Shown here one piece after another: positions 22,060 to 33,119 of a stretch of DNA of 64,000 nt (position 1 is the stretch's first letter; every line of letters starts with the position of its first letter). The position numbers were made by a program, and so were the translations under genes. This DNA comes from Ascarosepion bandense (taxonomy: Eukaryota > Mollusca > Cephalopoda > Sepiida > Sepiidae): NCBI GenBank assembly GCA_037127315.1, contig JBBBDQ010001294.1, positions 2,019,001 to 2,083,000 on the forward strand. The letters are read 5' to 3'. Below the pieces are notes generated by a model that saw nothing but the letters and a program-made list of their open reading frames with translations, was not told the DNA's origin and did not search any database.

Positions 22060-24350
22060 CAAGGAGTAGTTTGACATTTACTTCTTTCAAAACAGCCTGC
22101 AATCGTAAGAGATTTTTGTAAAACGCAAAGTGAAGCTACGTGAGAGCTCCAGGCAAAAGTTGAAAAGAAACAAATTGGATCTCGCGAATTCTGGAAGATC
22201 ACCAACCAAATTATGAACCGAAGCAAAGTGATTGTGCCCACTATTATAAATGTCCCCGAGGTCATATCCTCCTCGATAGACAAGGCGAAAATTTTCGTTT
22301 CGATATTTGCCTCAAAGTGAACGTTAGATGACAAAGCCCATGGCCTCCCCAACTTTCATACGTCTCACTGAGCGCAATCTTAGTAATATACTTATGTCAG
22401 TAAGATAAGTCTCAAGACATGACTGATCAAAAAGACAAGACTAATAAAAAGACAAGACTAATAAAAAAGACAAGACTAATAAAAAAGACAAGACTAATCA
22501 AACGCCTCGACCCCGATAAAACCACTTCCTCTCAAAATTCCAGCCGTTGTCCTCAAAAATATCAATCTAGAATTATTCCCGATTCTAGCAGATATTTAGC
22601 AACTGATTGAAGGAGACATATTTTCAAAGCCTGTGGAAGGTGGCAAGTGTCTTCAAGAATGCGGGCAACTGACCCCACCTCCCAGATCGATTAATCTCTT
22701 CGGCATAATCAGCAAGTTTTTTGAGGCCGTTATCAGCAAGAACGTTGTCGAGCACCTGGATAGGAACAAAATCTTGTGCGACAGGCAGTATGGATTTCGA
22801 TCAGCTCCATTCATTGCTGACGTTCTAACTACAATTACACACAGAATTAGTGAAACCTTTGACGACACATACCACAAGGAAAATAGCATTAGATATCTCG
22901 ATGGCCTTCGACAGGGTGTGGCACAAAGGTTCATTACACAAGTTCTTCATCTATGGAATCACTGGAAGGGTTTTCTCTATTATAAAATCCTTCCCAAATG
23001 TAGATCGCAGAAGCTAGTTATTAATGGTCAATCCTTCGAGGCCCTGGCGGTCAACAGAGGCGTTCCCAGGATCATTTCTCGGACCAACCCTCTTTCTGAT
23101 TTCCATCATTGATCCAATGTATTCTGATCATTTGTAAACATCAATGCCGATGAGACAACAATATACGGGATCACATCGAAAACTCTTGACGATAAGAGAT
23201 TGACAACTGACCTCTTTTCCGGTCCAGCATTAACTTCCCAGTGAAGTCAGAAACTGGCTGGTTACATTAAATCTCTCAAAAACCAAACTAGTTACATTCT
23301 ATCACCGCCGATGAGACCCCCAAGTACCACCTGTCACGATGAAAGGATGTCCCCTAGAGAAGGCAATGTGCACTGAGATTATATTAAGCCTCAAACTCGC
23401 ACCGACTTTAGGGTGTTGTACAGATTCCCTACACAATCTCTCTAAGTATGGAATCACTGGAAGGGTTTTCTCAATAATAAAATTCTTTCTAAGGGTCATT
23501 TTTCGGTTCAGCCTTTCTGATGTACAGAAATGTTCTACCTAAGAATATACTCCGGTCATTTGTAAAAGTTTATGCCGATGATACGACGATATACGGGCGC
23601 ACCTCCAAAAGTTTTGGTGATCAGAGATTAGAAGGTGACCTCTCTTCCGATCTAACACTAATTGCCCAGTGAGATAAAAAAAATGGCTGGTTATGCTCAG
23701 TGCTTTTAAAACTAGATCAGATCGCGAACTACCACCAGTCATATGAACAAATGTCTCCACAAGGAGACCCATGGCTTGCTAGGATGTTGGGCCTTAGACT
23801 CACAGTCGACTTCAATTGGAATTTTTATATGTGACACATCGCTAAAAGATGCAGGTAAAATGATCAGCTGCCTCTAACTCTCCTCATGCTATCTTCTACA
23901 TTTATAAGAGCCAGATTAGGCCAAAAAATGGAGTACTGTTGTCATATTTAGGTGGGAGCTGCCAGACCACAGTTTCCAGAGTTCAAAGGCGATTCCAGAT
24001 CCTTGTTAGGGAATAATTAGTTTCAACACTTCAACCTTTCTCACACAGGCAGGATGTGGCGAGTCTCTCACTGCTCTATTGCTACCATGAAAGCTACTGA
24101 GACGAAATGCATTGCCTGGTTTCACTAGGTCTAACCATCACGGCTAGTACAGACCACGTCACATACATAGTAGCAAACCACCCACACACTCTCCGTATTC
24201 TATCGGCGAGAATTTCCCCTCAAACAGCTTCCTCCTGCGTACCACTGCTCTATGGAACGTACTCCCAAGTAGATGTTTCTAGATTACTGCAAACTTAACC
24301 TGTTCAAGTCTAGTGTCAACCGTTATCTCTCCCCACCCACCACTATCCAT
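22060..24350 (+). pseudogene. LINE-B ORF2, long decayed copy
   Basis: In changing + frames one reads the pre-RT segment (EFWKITNQIMNRSK, near 22190-22220), an RT start (FGIISKFFEAVISKNVVEHL, DRNKILCDRQYGFRSAPF near 22695-22810), a GVPRI segment near 23060, an ADETTIYG segment near 23140 where the active family has a YADD-type motif, and the C-terminal RLATxSHPF-type tail replaced by a diverged one near 24100-24300. The block 22960-23340 has a second related copy at 23449-23840, a ~490-bp partial duplication. Many stops make it a pseudogene. Confidence 0.75.
22425..22500 (+). repeat. ~18-bp tandem repeat inside LINE-B
   Basis: Four units of 'agacaagactaataaaaa' or a near variant expand the segment that normally reads IKKLDPDKAxGPDG in this family. 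The repeat stays open in one frame (LIKKTR repeated). Confidence 0.8.
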
Positions 24351-24362
24351 ATTAACTACCCC

Positions 24363-24870
24363 TTAATTTAACCCTCTTTCTCGAGTAGCAAATGGGTCTT
24401 GTACAGAATGAACCATACTGTAAAAAATCATTTTAAAAGATATATTTACCAAAATTGCACAAAAAATATCTTGAATACTAAATTTATTTTTAAAATTGCT
24501 GTTGCCTTCAACCAAAGCATCTAGACTATTTCGGAATTTCTTAGAACTTTTCTGGACGGTCTCTTTGTTTAAGTTGGTGAATGCTGCTATATTCAATTCT
24601 TTCAGTTCATATTTGTTGCTACAATGTGTTTTGTTGATTTCTCACTCAACTGTTCCCCACACATAATAAAGAGAGTTGCAGTCTAAGTAGTTAGGTGGCC
24701 AAATGTAGTCCAGAAATTATCTGACAGCCATCACAAGGTTCTCCTGGTTGTATGGCATGGTACAGAATCATATTGCATAGGGACTTCCAGCAGCCACACT
24801 CTTGATCGGGGTAGCACTACCTCCTCAAGGAACGATGCAGGCCTCCGTGTTGAGTCTGAGGCCCTCACCA
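24363..24870 (-). pseudogene. mariner-like transposase, C-terminal part
   Basis: In broken minus-strand frames one reads CHTTRRTLWWLSDNF (near 24715-24760), then a segment like IWPPNYLDCNSLYYVWGTVE, then NIAAFTNLNKETVQKSSKKF with NSLDALVEGN (24480-24596). The first resembles the 'QDSAPCHTS' region around the second catalytic Asp, and the WPPNSPDxNPLDYxxWG motif carries the third; here the Pro-Asp is altered and frameshifts intervene. It belongs to the IS630-Tc1-mariner superfamily, cut-and-paste DNA transposition. No terminal inverted repeats were found, so it is a dead fragment. Confidence 0.75.
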
Positions 24871-24984
24871 ACAAATACTGTTCTTCTTCTCACAGACAGT
24901 GGCCAACTGACACTGCTATACTGTACACTTGACAAAATCAAAATTAATCATGAATAGATAAAATGGCGACATCTTACCCATCGC

Positions 24985-24988
<4 letters not shown>

Positions 24989-25038
<50 letters not shown>
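24989..25038. repeat. (TA)n microsatellite
   Basis: About 25 TA units. Confidence 0.95.
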
Positions 25039-25039
<1 letters not shown>

Positions 25040-25040
<1 letters not shown>

Positions 25041-25730
25041 GAAATAAATTTCGATGTTCAAATCAGTTGTATGGCCATTTCTACATGAAATCCCTAAGAA
25101 AAATTTAATGTATCATCAGCAACTTCTTTATTATAAAAGTCAATTTACAAAATAAACCGAGATATTACACCGGCGGAAGTTTTAAAAAATATACATCACT
25201 GAAAAATTAATGGGGTGGAATTAAAAAGAAAGCAGACATAAATCTATGTCTATTTTTATTTTTAGGTTTTTGAAAACCCTTACTTTTAAACTGAGTCAAG
25301 AGTTGAAAGTGGAAATTTAGCCTTGTCTGGCTCTAAGAAATGGAAAGAGGAAAGGATAAAGGAAAGAAAGAAGTAAAAGGGGGGAAAGTAAAAAGTGGGA
25401 AGGGCTGGTTGACAGAGAAGTAAGCTAAGAAAAGAAAAGAAAAGAAAAGAAAAAGAAAAATAATCTCCATAGAAACGTTAACAAACGTGTTGACAAATAA
25501 ATCATAGCGGTTTTTGGTTTAAATAAATGGGATAAAGTTTATAGAAAAAAATTTGGGGAAACCATTGACATATAATTTAAATTTAAATATAAAACTAGAT
25601 TTAAATTAAAAAAAATAAAAATTAATAAAACATAGAATAAAATAATTATAAATATAAAAAAATAAAAAATATAATAAATATAAAAAATAAAGATGAGAAA
25701 AATTTAACTTAAGGACTATATTAAATCAGC
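25040..25730. other. AT-rich stretch without a recognisable gene
   Basis: Holds a short (GAAAA)n run near 25436-25460 and A-rich low-complexity DNA. Confidence 0.5.
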
Positions 25731-25734
25731 AAGT

Positions 25735-25763
25735 GTACACATACACTCACACACACTCACATG

Positions 25764-25795
<32 letters not shown>

Positions 25796-25980
25796 CATAT
25801 AGATAAATATATTCATCATATATACATATATACATACATACACATACAAATATATATACAAAATAAAATACTACACACACACACACACACACACACATAC
25901 ACACACACACTCTCTCACCCAACCACACACGTACAAAAGACTACAAACATACATACATACATACATACACTTATATAACG
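25735..25980. repeat. (CA)n/(TA)n/(CATA)n compound microsatellite
   Basis: Alternating CA, TA and CATA runs. Tyr/Ile- and Cys/Val-rich frames through it are artefacts. Confidence 0.95.
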
Positions 25981-25984
25981 CACA

Positions 25985-26635
25985 CAATCCTGATATTACT
26001 TTAAAAAACTTAAAAAATTAAAGGATAATCGTAACATGAATTATGTTCAGTTCTAATTATATTAGAAGATTTTAATATAGTTTAAATATTTAATTTAATA
26101 TACGATAGGAACGAAAATTTTTTAAATATATTTATTAAATTTAATAAATTTAATGTAAGGGCACTGGTGAAAAAATTTTTTAAAAATCAAAACAATTTCT
26201 AAAAATATAAAAGTGCAGGGAAAAATATTTAAAGATGCAGGAAAAAATATAAAGGTGCAAGAAAATTTGGGGGTTAAGTTAGTCTGAGTATCCTTACTTG
26301 TTAAAAGGTAGATATTAATAGAAGAAAAGGAAGAAGAAGGAATCTATTAGGCTGGGATCAGTCATTGGTAGTGGGGTTCAAATTTACTAGTTAAAATTTA
26401 ACTAATTAATTCATTCATCAATTAAAATTAATTTAGTTTCCTAAAACTAAATTTAAAATTTAAATATAATTTCTAAATATAAACGTTCACAAATTTCGCC
26501 TTATGGCGGCATTTACTAATAAATTCTTTCCTCAAATTCAAGAGCAGGTGCTGATTAGGATACTTTAATATTTGTATTTTTTCCTGTAAACACAGATTAC
26601 ATCTATCGTGAAAATTCCTCGGGATACGAGCTGAA
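25985..26635. other. AT-rich stretch without a recognisable gene
   Basis: Low-complexity AT-rich DNA, including short related words (26215-26270, 'gcaggaaaaaatat'). Confidence 0.45.
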
Positions 26636-26640
26636 TATTT

Positions 26641-28035
26641 TTTTTTAATCGCATCACCCCGAGCAAGGCTGTAACGCTACTGATGTGCAGAGGGCTACAT
26701 AAGAGTAAAAAAGATTAAGTAGAAGAGAGTGAAGAGAAAGACGAACCAGTTAGAAAGGAGCAAGAGAAGGATGGGAGTACAAGTGTGATGACAGTTGCAA
26801 AGGTGAAGAGAAAGGAAAGGATATACAGGGTGGTGAAGAAAGAACTAGAGTCAAGTGGTTAAGAGATGAGTATTGGCATTGCATATAAATTCCTGAAGGT
26901 TGTAGCCGTCAGAAAAGTAAGAACATGGAAGCGAGTTCCACAGGAGGGAAGTGCGACACAAGAAGCTGGAGGAGTAGAATTGTCGTCTGCATTTGGTTGA
27001 TCTGACTGTGAATGGGTGGGACCCAGTTGCCAATCTGGTTGCACGAGTAAACATCTGTTGCAGAGGCACCAGTGACTTAAGTTCGTTGGAGCAGAAGCCA
27101 TGAAAGTATTTATAGAACAGACAAAGGGAAGCCACATCTTGTTGGTGGAGAAGTGGCTGTAGTCGAGCCACCACGTCTGTACCTATCACATTACTAATTC
27201 TCCTTTGGAGCCTGTCAAGAACACTGGGATGAACAAGCAGAGGCGCCTGATCATATATGGCAGCAGTATTCCATGCACAGACGAATGGTTGATTTGTAGA
27301 TATGCAGAATGGATTCAGGCGGGAAAAACATCCTGGCCCGACACAATGACCCAACCCTTTTAGCAGTGGATTTAGCTATTGACTCAATGTAGTGGTTCCA
27401 CTTGAGATCAGAAGAGAGGGTAAAGCGGAGGAGGCGCAGTGTATTGCTCTCAGGGAGACTCGCTTAGTCCATACTTATGGGAGGCAGGAGAGGTTGCCTG
27501 TGATGATTGACAGACAACAGCTTAATCTTAGACGCATTGAAATTGACAAGCCACTTCTTACCCCAATTCACCACAGAATGTAGATCCCTCTCAAGGTCAA
27601 CAGCGAGATTATGTTTGTCCGCCACGCCGTAGATGCCTACTTGGCTCTTGATCTCGTCTGGGAGGTCATTTATGAAAATAAAGAAGAGCGTCAGGCTCAG
27701 GATAGAGCCCTGAGGGACACCAGCATTTGTACCGTAGGATGTAGAGGCATGCCCATTCAAAACGACCCTCATTTTGCAGTTATTTAAAAAAGATTGGATC
27801 AGATCAAGCAAGTGTCCGGTAATACCGTAACCCCGGAGCTTGCATAGAAGACCAGAGTGCCAAACCCTGTCAAAAGCCTTGGAGATGTCCAGCGCAACAG
27901 CACGAGCCTCGTCGGACTTCTCAAGGGCCTGGAACATGTACTCTGTAACAGTCGTTAGTATGTCGTCCGTGGATCTGGCAAAGCGGAAGCCATACTGCCT
28001 GTCAGAGAAGAGTTTATGGGCAATAAGATGTTAAT
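26641..28035 (-). pseudogene. LINE-B ORF2: RT domain, C-terminus and 3' end
   Basis: The frame 27464-27937 reads ARAVALDISKAFDRVWHSGL (first catalytic Asp of the RT), [29 protein letters not shown], and IYGVADKHNLAVDLE where YADD would be expected, then WGKKWLVNFNASKIKLLSVN. A frame covering 26851-27354 gives DRLQRRISNVIGTDVVARL, QDVASLCLFYKYFHGF, CSNELKSL and RTSLLWNSLPCSYFSDGYN. The 3' end at 26641 carries 'agtagcgttacagccttgc' and an A-rich tail. The missing YADD and a gap near 27360-27465 show it is inactive. Confidence 0.88.
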
Positions 28036-28224
28036 AATATGATATAACGGCGACAAATTCAAAAATATGGTTTAGTTGAACTATAAATTGTAATTAATCA
28101 GATTATTGATATGCAAAAAGTGAATTATCGTTATATTTCTGTCATAAAATACGTGTTGCATAGTTATTACTCTATTATACAGATTCATTCACAGGCCTTA
28201 ACACCCAAAAAATTCACACTACTA

Positions 28225-28270
28225 AAAATATAAGCCCTGATGATGGTTATAACAACCGAAATATTATAAT
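28225..28270 (+). other. PLE-type hairpin motif (TGATGATGG...AACCGAAA)
   Basis: 'ctgatgatggtt' and 'aaccgaaatatt' frame a small hairpin (GGTT/AACC) followed by GAAA. Related words occur near 10630 (minus), 29240 and 30000 (plus). Its role is unknown; see findings. Confidence 0.45.
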
Positions 28271-28367
28271 GTTGGCTACCCGACAATAAATCCATATTTT
28301 GTTGTTTCTCAAATATTTATTTTATTTTTTATCTCACACATTGTCGGAATTTATTTTCTATTTCCCG

Positions 28368-28388
28368 TATATATATATATATATATTA
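28368..28388. repeat. Short (TA)n tract
   Basis: About ten TA units. Confidence 0.9.
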
Positions 28389-28559
28389 TGGACTCTCCCG
28401 TCGATTTCGACGTATGAGCGTCTAACACAGTTATACAACACAAAGAATTGTTTAAAGTGGTGAAGGCTTGTGTAGCACCATCCACACTTTTTGGAACTGC
28501 TGATAACAAACAATCGGTGCAGACGTCTGCCACAGATCGCATGAACAACAGACCTCAGT

Positions 28560-28828
28560 TATTTAACCCATAACTGGAGGGAATGGACGGATTAATAACT
28601 TTCCCAAGGGTACCAGTGCGTAAGTGAATGCAAAGTGTTCAACTGGAACGACTGGAATTGGAACTCGGCTCACCGATTTCCCACTCCGAGCCGACATCCA
28701 CTGCACCACAACGCACATCCGTCAATAACGCTTACAGCACCTGGTATTCCCAAGTGGTCACCCATCAAAGTACTGGCCAGGTTCAACGTTGCTTAACTTC
28801 GGTGATCGAGCGAGAACCGGTGTATTCG

Positions 28829-28834
<6 letters not shown>
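28560..28834 (-). mobile_element. Composite SINE: 5S rRNA-derived head, tRNA-derived SINE-1 body
   Basis: Reading the minus strand from 28834, about 100 nt resemble the 5S rRNA: 'gatcaccgaagttaagcaac', 'tactttgatgggtgaccac' and 'ttgggaataccaggtgctgt' match the 3' two thirds of eukaryotic 5S rRNA. Directly after this (28733 down) comes the SINE-1 tRNA head ('gtgcgttgtggtgcagtgga', 'gagccgagttccaattcc') and body ('agttatgggttaaataac'). The same order recurs at 62610-62850. A polymerase III promoter of the 5S type upstream of a tRNA type recalls chimeric 5S-tRNA SINEs of the AmnSINE kind. The element is truncated at its 3' end. Confidence 0.75.

Positions 28835-28897
<63 letters not shown>
28834..28897. 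repeat. (TA)n microsatellite
   Basis: About 30 TA units between the 5S-like head and an inverted PLE fragment. Confidence 0.95.
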
Positions 28898-28899
<2 letters not shown>

Positions 28900-29015
28900 G
28901 CAGGTTTCATTGAATAATATAGACAAGTTTTGTCTATTAATTTTGTGTAGGATCCGTTCATACCGTCTGATATACTTGATGGTGATGTCGTTAAAAGACA
29001 ACAAAAAATCACACA
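28898..29015 (-). pseudogene. Penelope-like element N-terminal fragment (inverted copy)
   Basis: The minus strand encodes CDFLLSFNDITIKYIRRYER and HKINRQNLSILFNETCI, the same as the + strand at 29297-29410. The pair forms an inverted repeat of about 110 bp around a PLE RT piece. The segment resembles the helical N-terminal region of PLE proteins that precedes the RT. Confidence 0.6.
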
Positions 29016-29198
29016 CCAACTAAAATCTAAACTTAATAAACTCATTAGTGCCAACAACGCTGATCAGAATTCCTTAAAACTCCCTAAAATTATTGGCGAC
29101 TATAAACCTGGTTACATATACGGAACCATAAAAACTCATAAACCTAACTATCCTCTCCGCCCTATCATATCCCAAATTCCTACTCCTGTAATAGCTTA
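29010..29198 (+). pseudogene. Penelope-like element RT fragment
   Basis: The + strand reads SLKLPKIIGDYKPGYIYGTI, KTHKPNYPLRPIISQIPTP and then a stop. The word YGxxKTHKPxxPLRPIISQ is the early RT motif of Penelope-like elements. Everything downstream of it (YADD, GIY-YIG) is missing. Confidence 0.75.
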
Positions 29199-29234
29199 AA
29201 TGTTCTATGTTTACTGTGTGTTAATATTTACTCT

Positions 29235-29430
29235 TTGATAATGGCTTATGTGAGCCGAAAGCTTAGACCCGATAAAAAATTCAACAAATACTGTGATTTT
29301 TTGTTGTCTTTTAACGACATCACCATCAAGTATATCAGACGGTATGAACGGATCCTACACAAAATTAATAGACAAAACTTGTCTATATTATTCAATGAAA
29401 CCTGCATTAATGAAAAAATGCTGCCAAAAT
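29235..29430 (+). pseudogene. PLE end motif and N-terminal fragment
   Basis: Begins with the hairpin word 'gataatggcttatgtgagcc' plus GAAAGC, then continues into the N-terminal coding segment IKYIRRYERILHKINRQNL and ETCINEKMLPKY, which resembles a PLE N-terminus. The join of an element end to an element start suggests a head-to-tail PLE junction, a known PLE habit. A (TA)n tract follows at 29437-29475. Confidence 0.55.
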
Positions 29431-29434
29431 ACAC

Positions 29435-29436
<2 letters not shown>

Positions 29437-29475
<39 letters not shown>
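29437..29475. repeat. (TA)n microsatellite
   Basis: About 19 TA units. Confidence 0.95.
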
Positions 29476-29479
<4 letters not shown>

Positions 29480-29482
<3 letters not shown>

Positions 29483-30160
29483 TAAAATAATTATCTATTA
29501 TCAAAAAATCAAAAAACTGTCAACCTCAGTATCAATAATGATAATTCACCTGCAAAATCTAAACTGCAGAGAACCAGTGTCGTTCATTAATTTATATGTC
29601 TTTTGAAGAACTGTGTTCCTCAACTATCTGAATCTGTAAACAATTACATTGGTTATATCACCACAAAATTGATAAGAAGTTTGACATTGCACCTTTCCTA
29701 CAACAGTTCCATCCGATCTCATTTAAACACGCATCGACATCTTCCAGGACATATCTGCGATATCCTCGTTGATAATCCACACATAATAGCATCACTTCAC
29801 ACGCAAAAGAAGATTAAAAGTAATGGAGACTTTACTAATAAAAATAGAAATCCTACACTTAATAACATCAGTTATGAACATGATAACAATGTGCTTACCG
29901 TGTTTGGAACTTAACCTATACAAGACCTATACAAGACTCTATATACATATACTTTACATATGTTTATTTACAAGAAAAACAAAATTAATTCTTGATAATG
30001 GCTAAAAGTATAGCCGAAAGCGCTCAAAGTACAAAACCTTTGGACAATTCTCATATAATTTGAGTTCTGGAAAGAAAAAATATATATTGGGTAGTCAAGT
30101 GTGGAAATTGAAATTAAAATAAGGAAAAGACCCAGACATAACGTGAAGTATAGTGAAAAC
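29480..30160. other. PLE-flanking sequence, no supported gene
   Basis: A frame at 29603-29914 has no recognised domain. Near 29995-30030 there is another hairpin word of the PLE type ('cttgataatggct' ... 'tagccgaaagcg'). Confidence 0.4.
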
Positions 30161-30164
30161 AGCT

Positions 30165-30540
30165 TTACAACGGTGGCAAAATATGTCGACTGTGCCAGGA
30201 AGAAAAGTTAGCGATTATGCTATTCCCCCCAAAAAATTAAATATTGAATGAAAGAACAGAAATTATAACTAAGTGTAACCATACCAAAAAAATAGCTATT
30301 AGGTTCATGCAACCATGGATGAAAACATTATAATTTCTTGTAATTTAAAAAAAAAATCCCCATTGCGTGAGCGTTCAAAAAATCACTATTACGTGAGCGT
30401 TCTTAAAATAAAAAATAAAGAAAACAAAAAAAAAACAAAAAAAAAAAAATAAAACGGTAAAATCTGTTATTACAAATTGCCTGAAGACACCACATGCTAG
30501 AAAACTAGGTCGCCTTATAACTCGTTTAAAAAATGAAAAA
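30165..30540 (+). pseudogene. PLE C-terminal and 3' fragment
   Basis: Homologous over its length to 35405-35740. On the + strand broken frames give the Cys-containing end seen after GIY-YIG domains (C-x2-C-x-E-K, then LNERTEI). The common 3' part has 'gcgtgagcgttc' words and 'attgcctgaagacacca'. It is a short, dead 3' piece. Confidence 0.55.
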
Positions 30541-30764
30541 TATATATAACCTAGTGAGCGAATACTTATTCTGCTCTGCGTAAGTATTGAGCGCTTTTTT
30601 GTTATTGATGACTCGTCTCGGGTTTTTTCTTTGGGTTACGTACTGGCTCGGTCCAAATCGCTTTGGCTGATGTCCATGTGCTTAGCTCTTTCTTTTTTTA
30701 CAACCATTTTTCCCTTTCGCTTATATACGCGGAGTGTTTTTCGAAACGAGTATAGTGATAAGTT

Positions 30765-30769
<5 letters not shown>

Positions 30770-30806
<37 letters not shown>
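30770..30806. repeat. (TA)n microsatellite
   Basis: About 18 TA units exactly at the 5' edge of the LINE-B copy. Confidence 0.95.
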
Positions 30807-30807
<1 letters not shown>

Positions 30808-32985
30808 TTCATTAACATCTCCTTCAACATCAACATCTTCTTCGCTAACATACGAGTTATACGCACCAATTATTACAGTGTCGAATCCTTTCTCCAAGTC
30901 AATTCACCTGACATCCTAGCCCTATGCGAAACTAACCTTGATCCTTCTATCCTCTCTTCTGAATTCTATGTCCCTGCTTACCTTCCCCTCTTCAGGAAGG
31001 ACTCCAATGTCCACATGTATGGGCTTGGTGCTTCCGTCTGGGAACACCTCCCTCTAGCTAGGGTGATCTTTCTTGAATCAATAGATCATTCTTATATGTG
31101 TTTCCGTCCCTCCCTACTAAGCTCAGTTAGCTATCTCTTCTTCCTCTACCGCTCTCCCTCATCTCCTGACTGTTCCATTCTTGACAGCATCTCCAATAAT
31201 ATTGACAAGGCCATTTCCTCTCATCTGTCTACCCATATATTTGTATTTGGCGACTTTAACGCCCACCATGCCAAGTAGCTGAAAAACTCTGTCACAGATC
31301 TTGCTGGTGTCCACACCATGAATTTTTCAATCACTCGGTCCCTTACGCAAGTGGTGGAGTTCCCCACGCGTTTCTCTAATAACCCTAATATACACGACTC
31401 ACTACTAGATCTCTGTTTTACTTCCATCCCTGACTCTTGCAACTCAAGCAACTCTGCCCCCTCGGAAACTCTGACCATGGAGTGGTTTCCGTTAACATCT
31501 TCTTCCACTCCCACTCCAACCAAGAATCTCAGGCTAGCAGAATATCTTACTGCTAACAAAGAGCCGATTGGGACTCATTCCGCGATTTCCTGTGTGACGT
31601 CCCTTGGAACAAAGGGAACAAAGTCTTTAGTCTTCCCGTTGAAGACTGTGCGGCTGAGGTCTCTTCTTGGGTTTAGGCTGGCATCGAAACTTTCATCCCA
31701 GCCAGGAAGTTGATACTTAAATCCCACTCATCCCCTTGGTTCTCTCCAGCTTGCTCGGTCACCATCTTACGACCATCACTGAACATATACACCAGGCTCT
31801 CGACAAGAACGGCGAAGCCCGAACTGTTGCCCTAGATATCTCCAAAGAATTGGAGATATCTGGCATACTGGTTTCTATGCAAGCTGTGAGGACAATTGTT
31901 TGACATTATCCAGTCATTCCTTTCAAATCGCACAATGAAGGCAGTATTGAACGGACATGCCTCCCAATCATGCGAACGCGGGTGTCCCTCAAGGCTCTAT
32001 TCTAGGTCCTATGCTTTTTCTTATCTACATTAACGATTTCCCAGATGTAATAAGATCCCAAGTAGGCATATACGCTGACGACACTACAGTTTAATCTCGC
32101 ATCAATCAAAAATCTACTGAGGCTGACAAAGCAAACCTCGCTGCCGAGCTTGAAAAGGACCTCCGATCCGTGGCGGACTGGGATAAGAAATGGCTCGTGA
32201 ATTTTAATGCTTCCAAGACAAAGCTGATATCTATTAACCATCACAGACAATCGCTTCTACTCCCCGACCCCATTAGCATGGATCAGGCTAGTCTCCCTGA
32301 AAGCAAAACACCGCGCCTCCTAGGCTTATCTCTGATAACAGACCTCAAATGGAATGAATATATAGAATCCATAGCTAGATCCGCTGCTAAGAAAGTCGGT
32401 TCTCTGTGTAGGCCCAGGAAGTTTTTACAGCTGCCATATCTGGTCGGGTGCTCCTGCTATCCACCTGGGTGTCCTTGACAAGATCCAACGGAGAATCTGT
32501 AATGTGATCGATCGGTCATTTTCTCCCTGTATCTCTTCTACAAATTCTTTCACGGCTTCTTCTACGATGAACTAAGCTCGCTTGTGCCCCCTATATAGAT
32601 ATTTACTCGAGTCACAAAATTAGCAACTGTGTCCCACCCTTTTACTGTGAAACCAATAAATTGTAAACGCAAATTCTACTCCATCAGCTTCTTTTCTCGC
32701 ACTTCCCGCCTATGGAATTCCTTTCCATTTACTTGTTTTCTGACAGCTATAATCTCCAAGATTTTAAATGTAAATCAATAATCTCCTATCTCACTGACCT
32801 GCATCCTCTCTCTCTCTCATGCTCCTTTCTCCGTCTAATCCATTCTCATCAGTATTCTCATCCTTCTTTTAACCACTTCCTGACACCCCCTATTACCTGT
32901 CACTCTTTCTCATAACTTTCCTCCTATGTAAACCCCTGCAAAACAGTGGCAGCAAATTACCTTGCTTGGGACGATATGATTATAT
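30807..32985 (+). pseudogene. LINE-B copy with AP endonuclease, RT remnant and 3' end
   Basis: The frame to 31278 holds an exonuclease-endonuclease-phosphatase domain: the N of NIRVIRTN, the catalytic E of ALCETNLD, RPSLLSSVSYLFFLYRSPSS, and FGDFNAHH, typical of the APE endonuclease of jockey/CR1-like LINEs that nicks target DNA. 31318-31713 continues the domain in another frame. The RT is mostly deleted; 'SKE' replaces the SKAFDRV word near 31840 and a GSIL-like word remains near 32000. 32170-32478 gives KKWLVNFNASKTKLISIN. The C-terminal tail (SRTSRLWNS) and 3' stem-loop end near 32985 in 'gatatgattatata'. Frameshifts and deletions kill it. Confidence 0.85.
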
Positions 32986-33119
32986 AATATATATATATAG
33001 TCATCCGCAAAAGTGAACGTTGGCAAAACTTTTCAATAATTATTAGGACACATTAATTTGATGTTACGGAAGAGAAGGCGGAACTCGATTAAAAACAAAT
33101 TTTACTCAAAAGATAATTA

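Noticed and set aside
28734..28834. A functional 5S rRNA gene
   Set aside because: The sequence is diverged and runs directly into a tRNA-derived SINE body, and two further copies show the same or truncated layout, so it is a SINE part.
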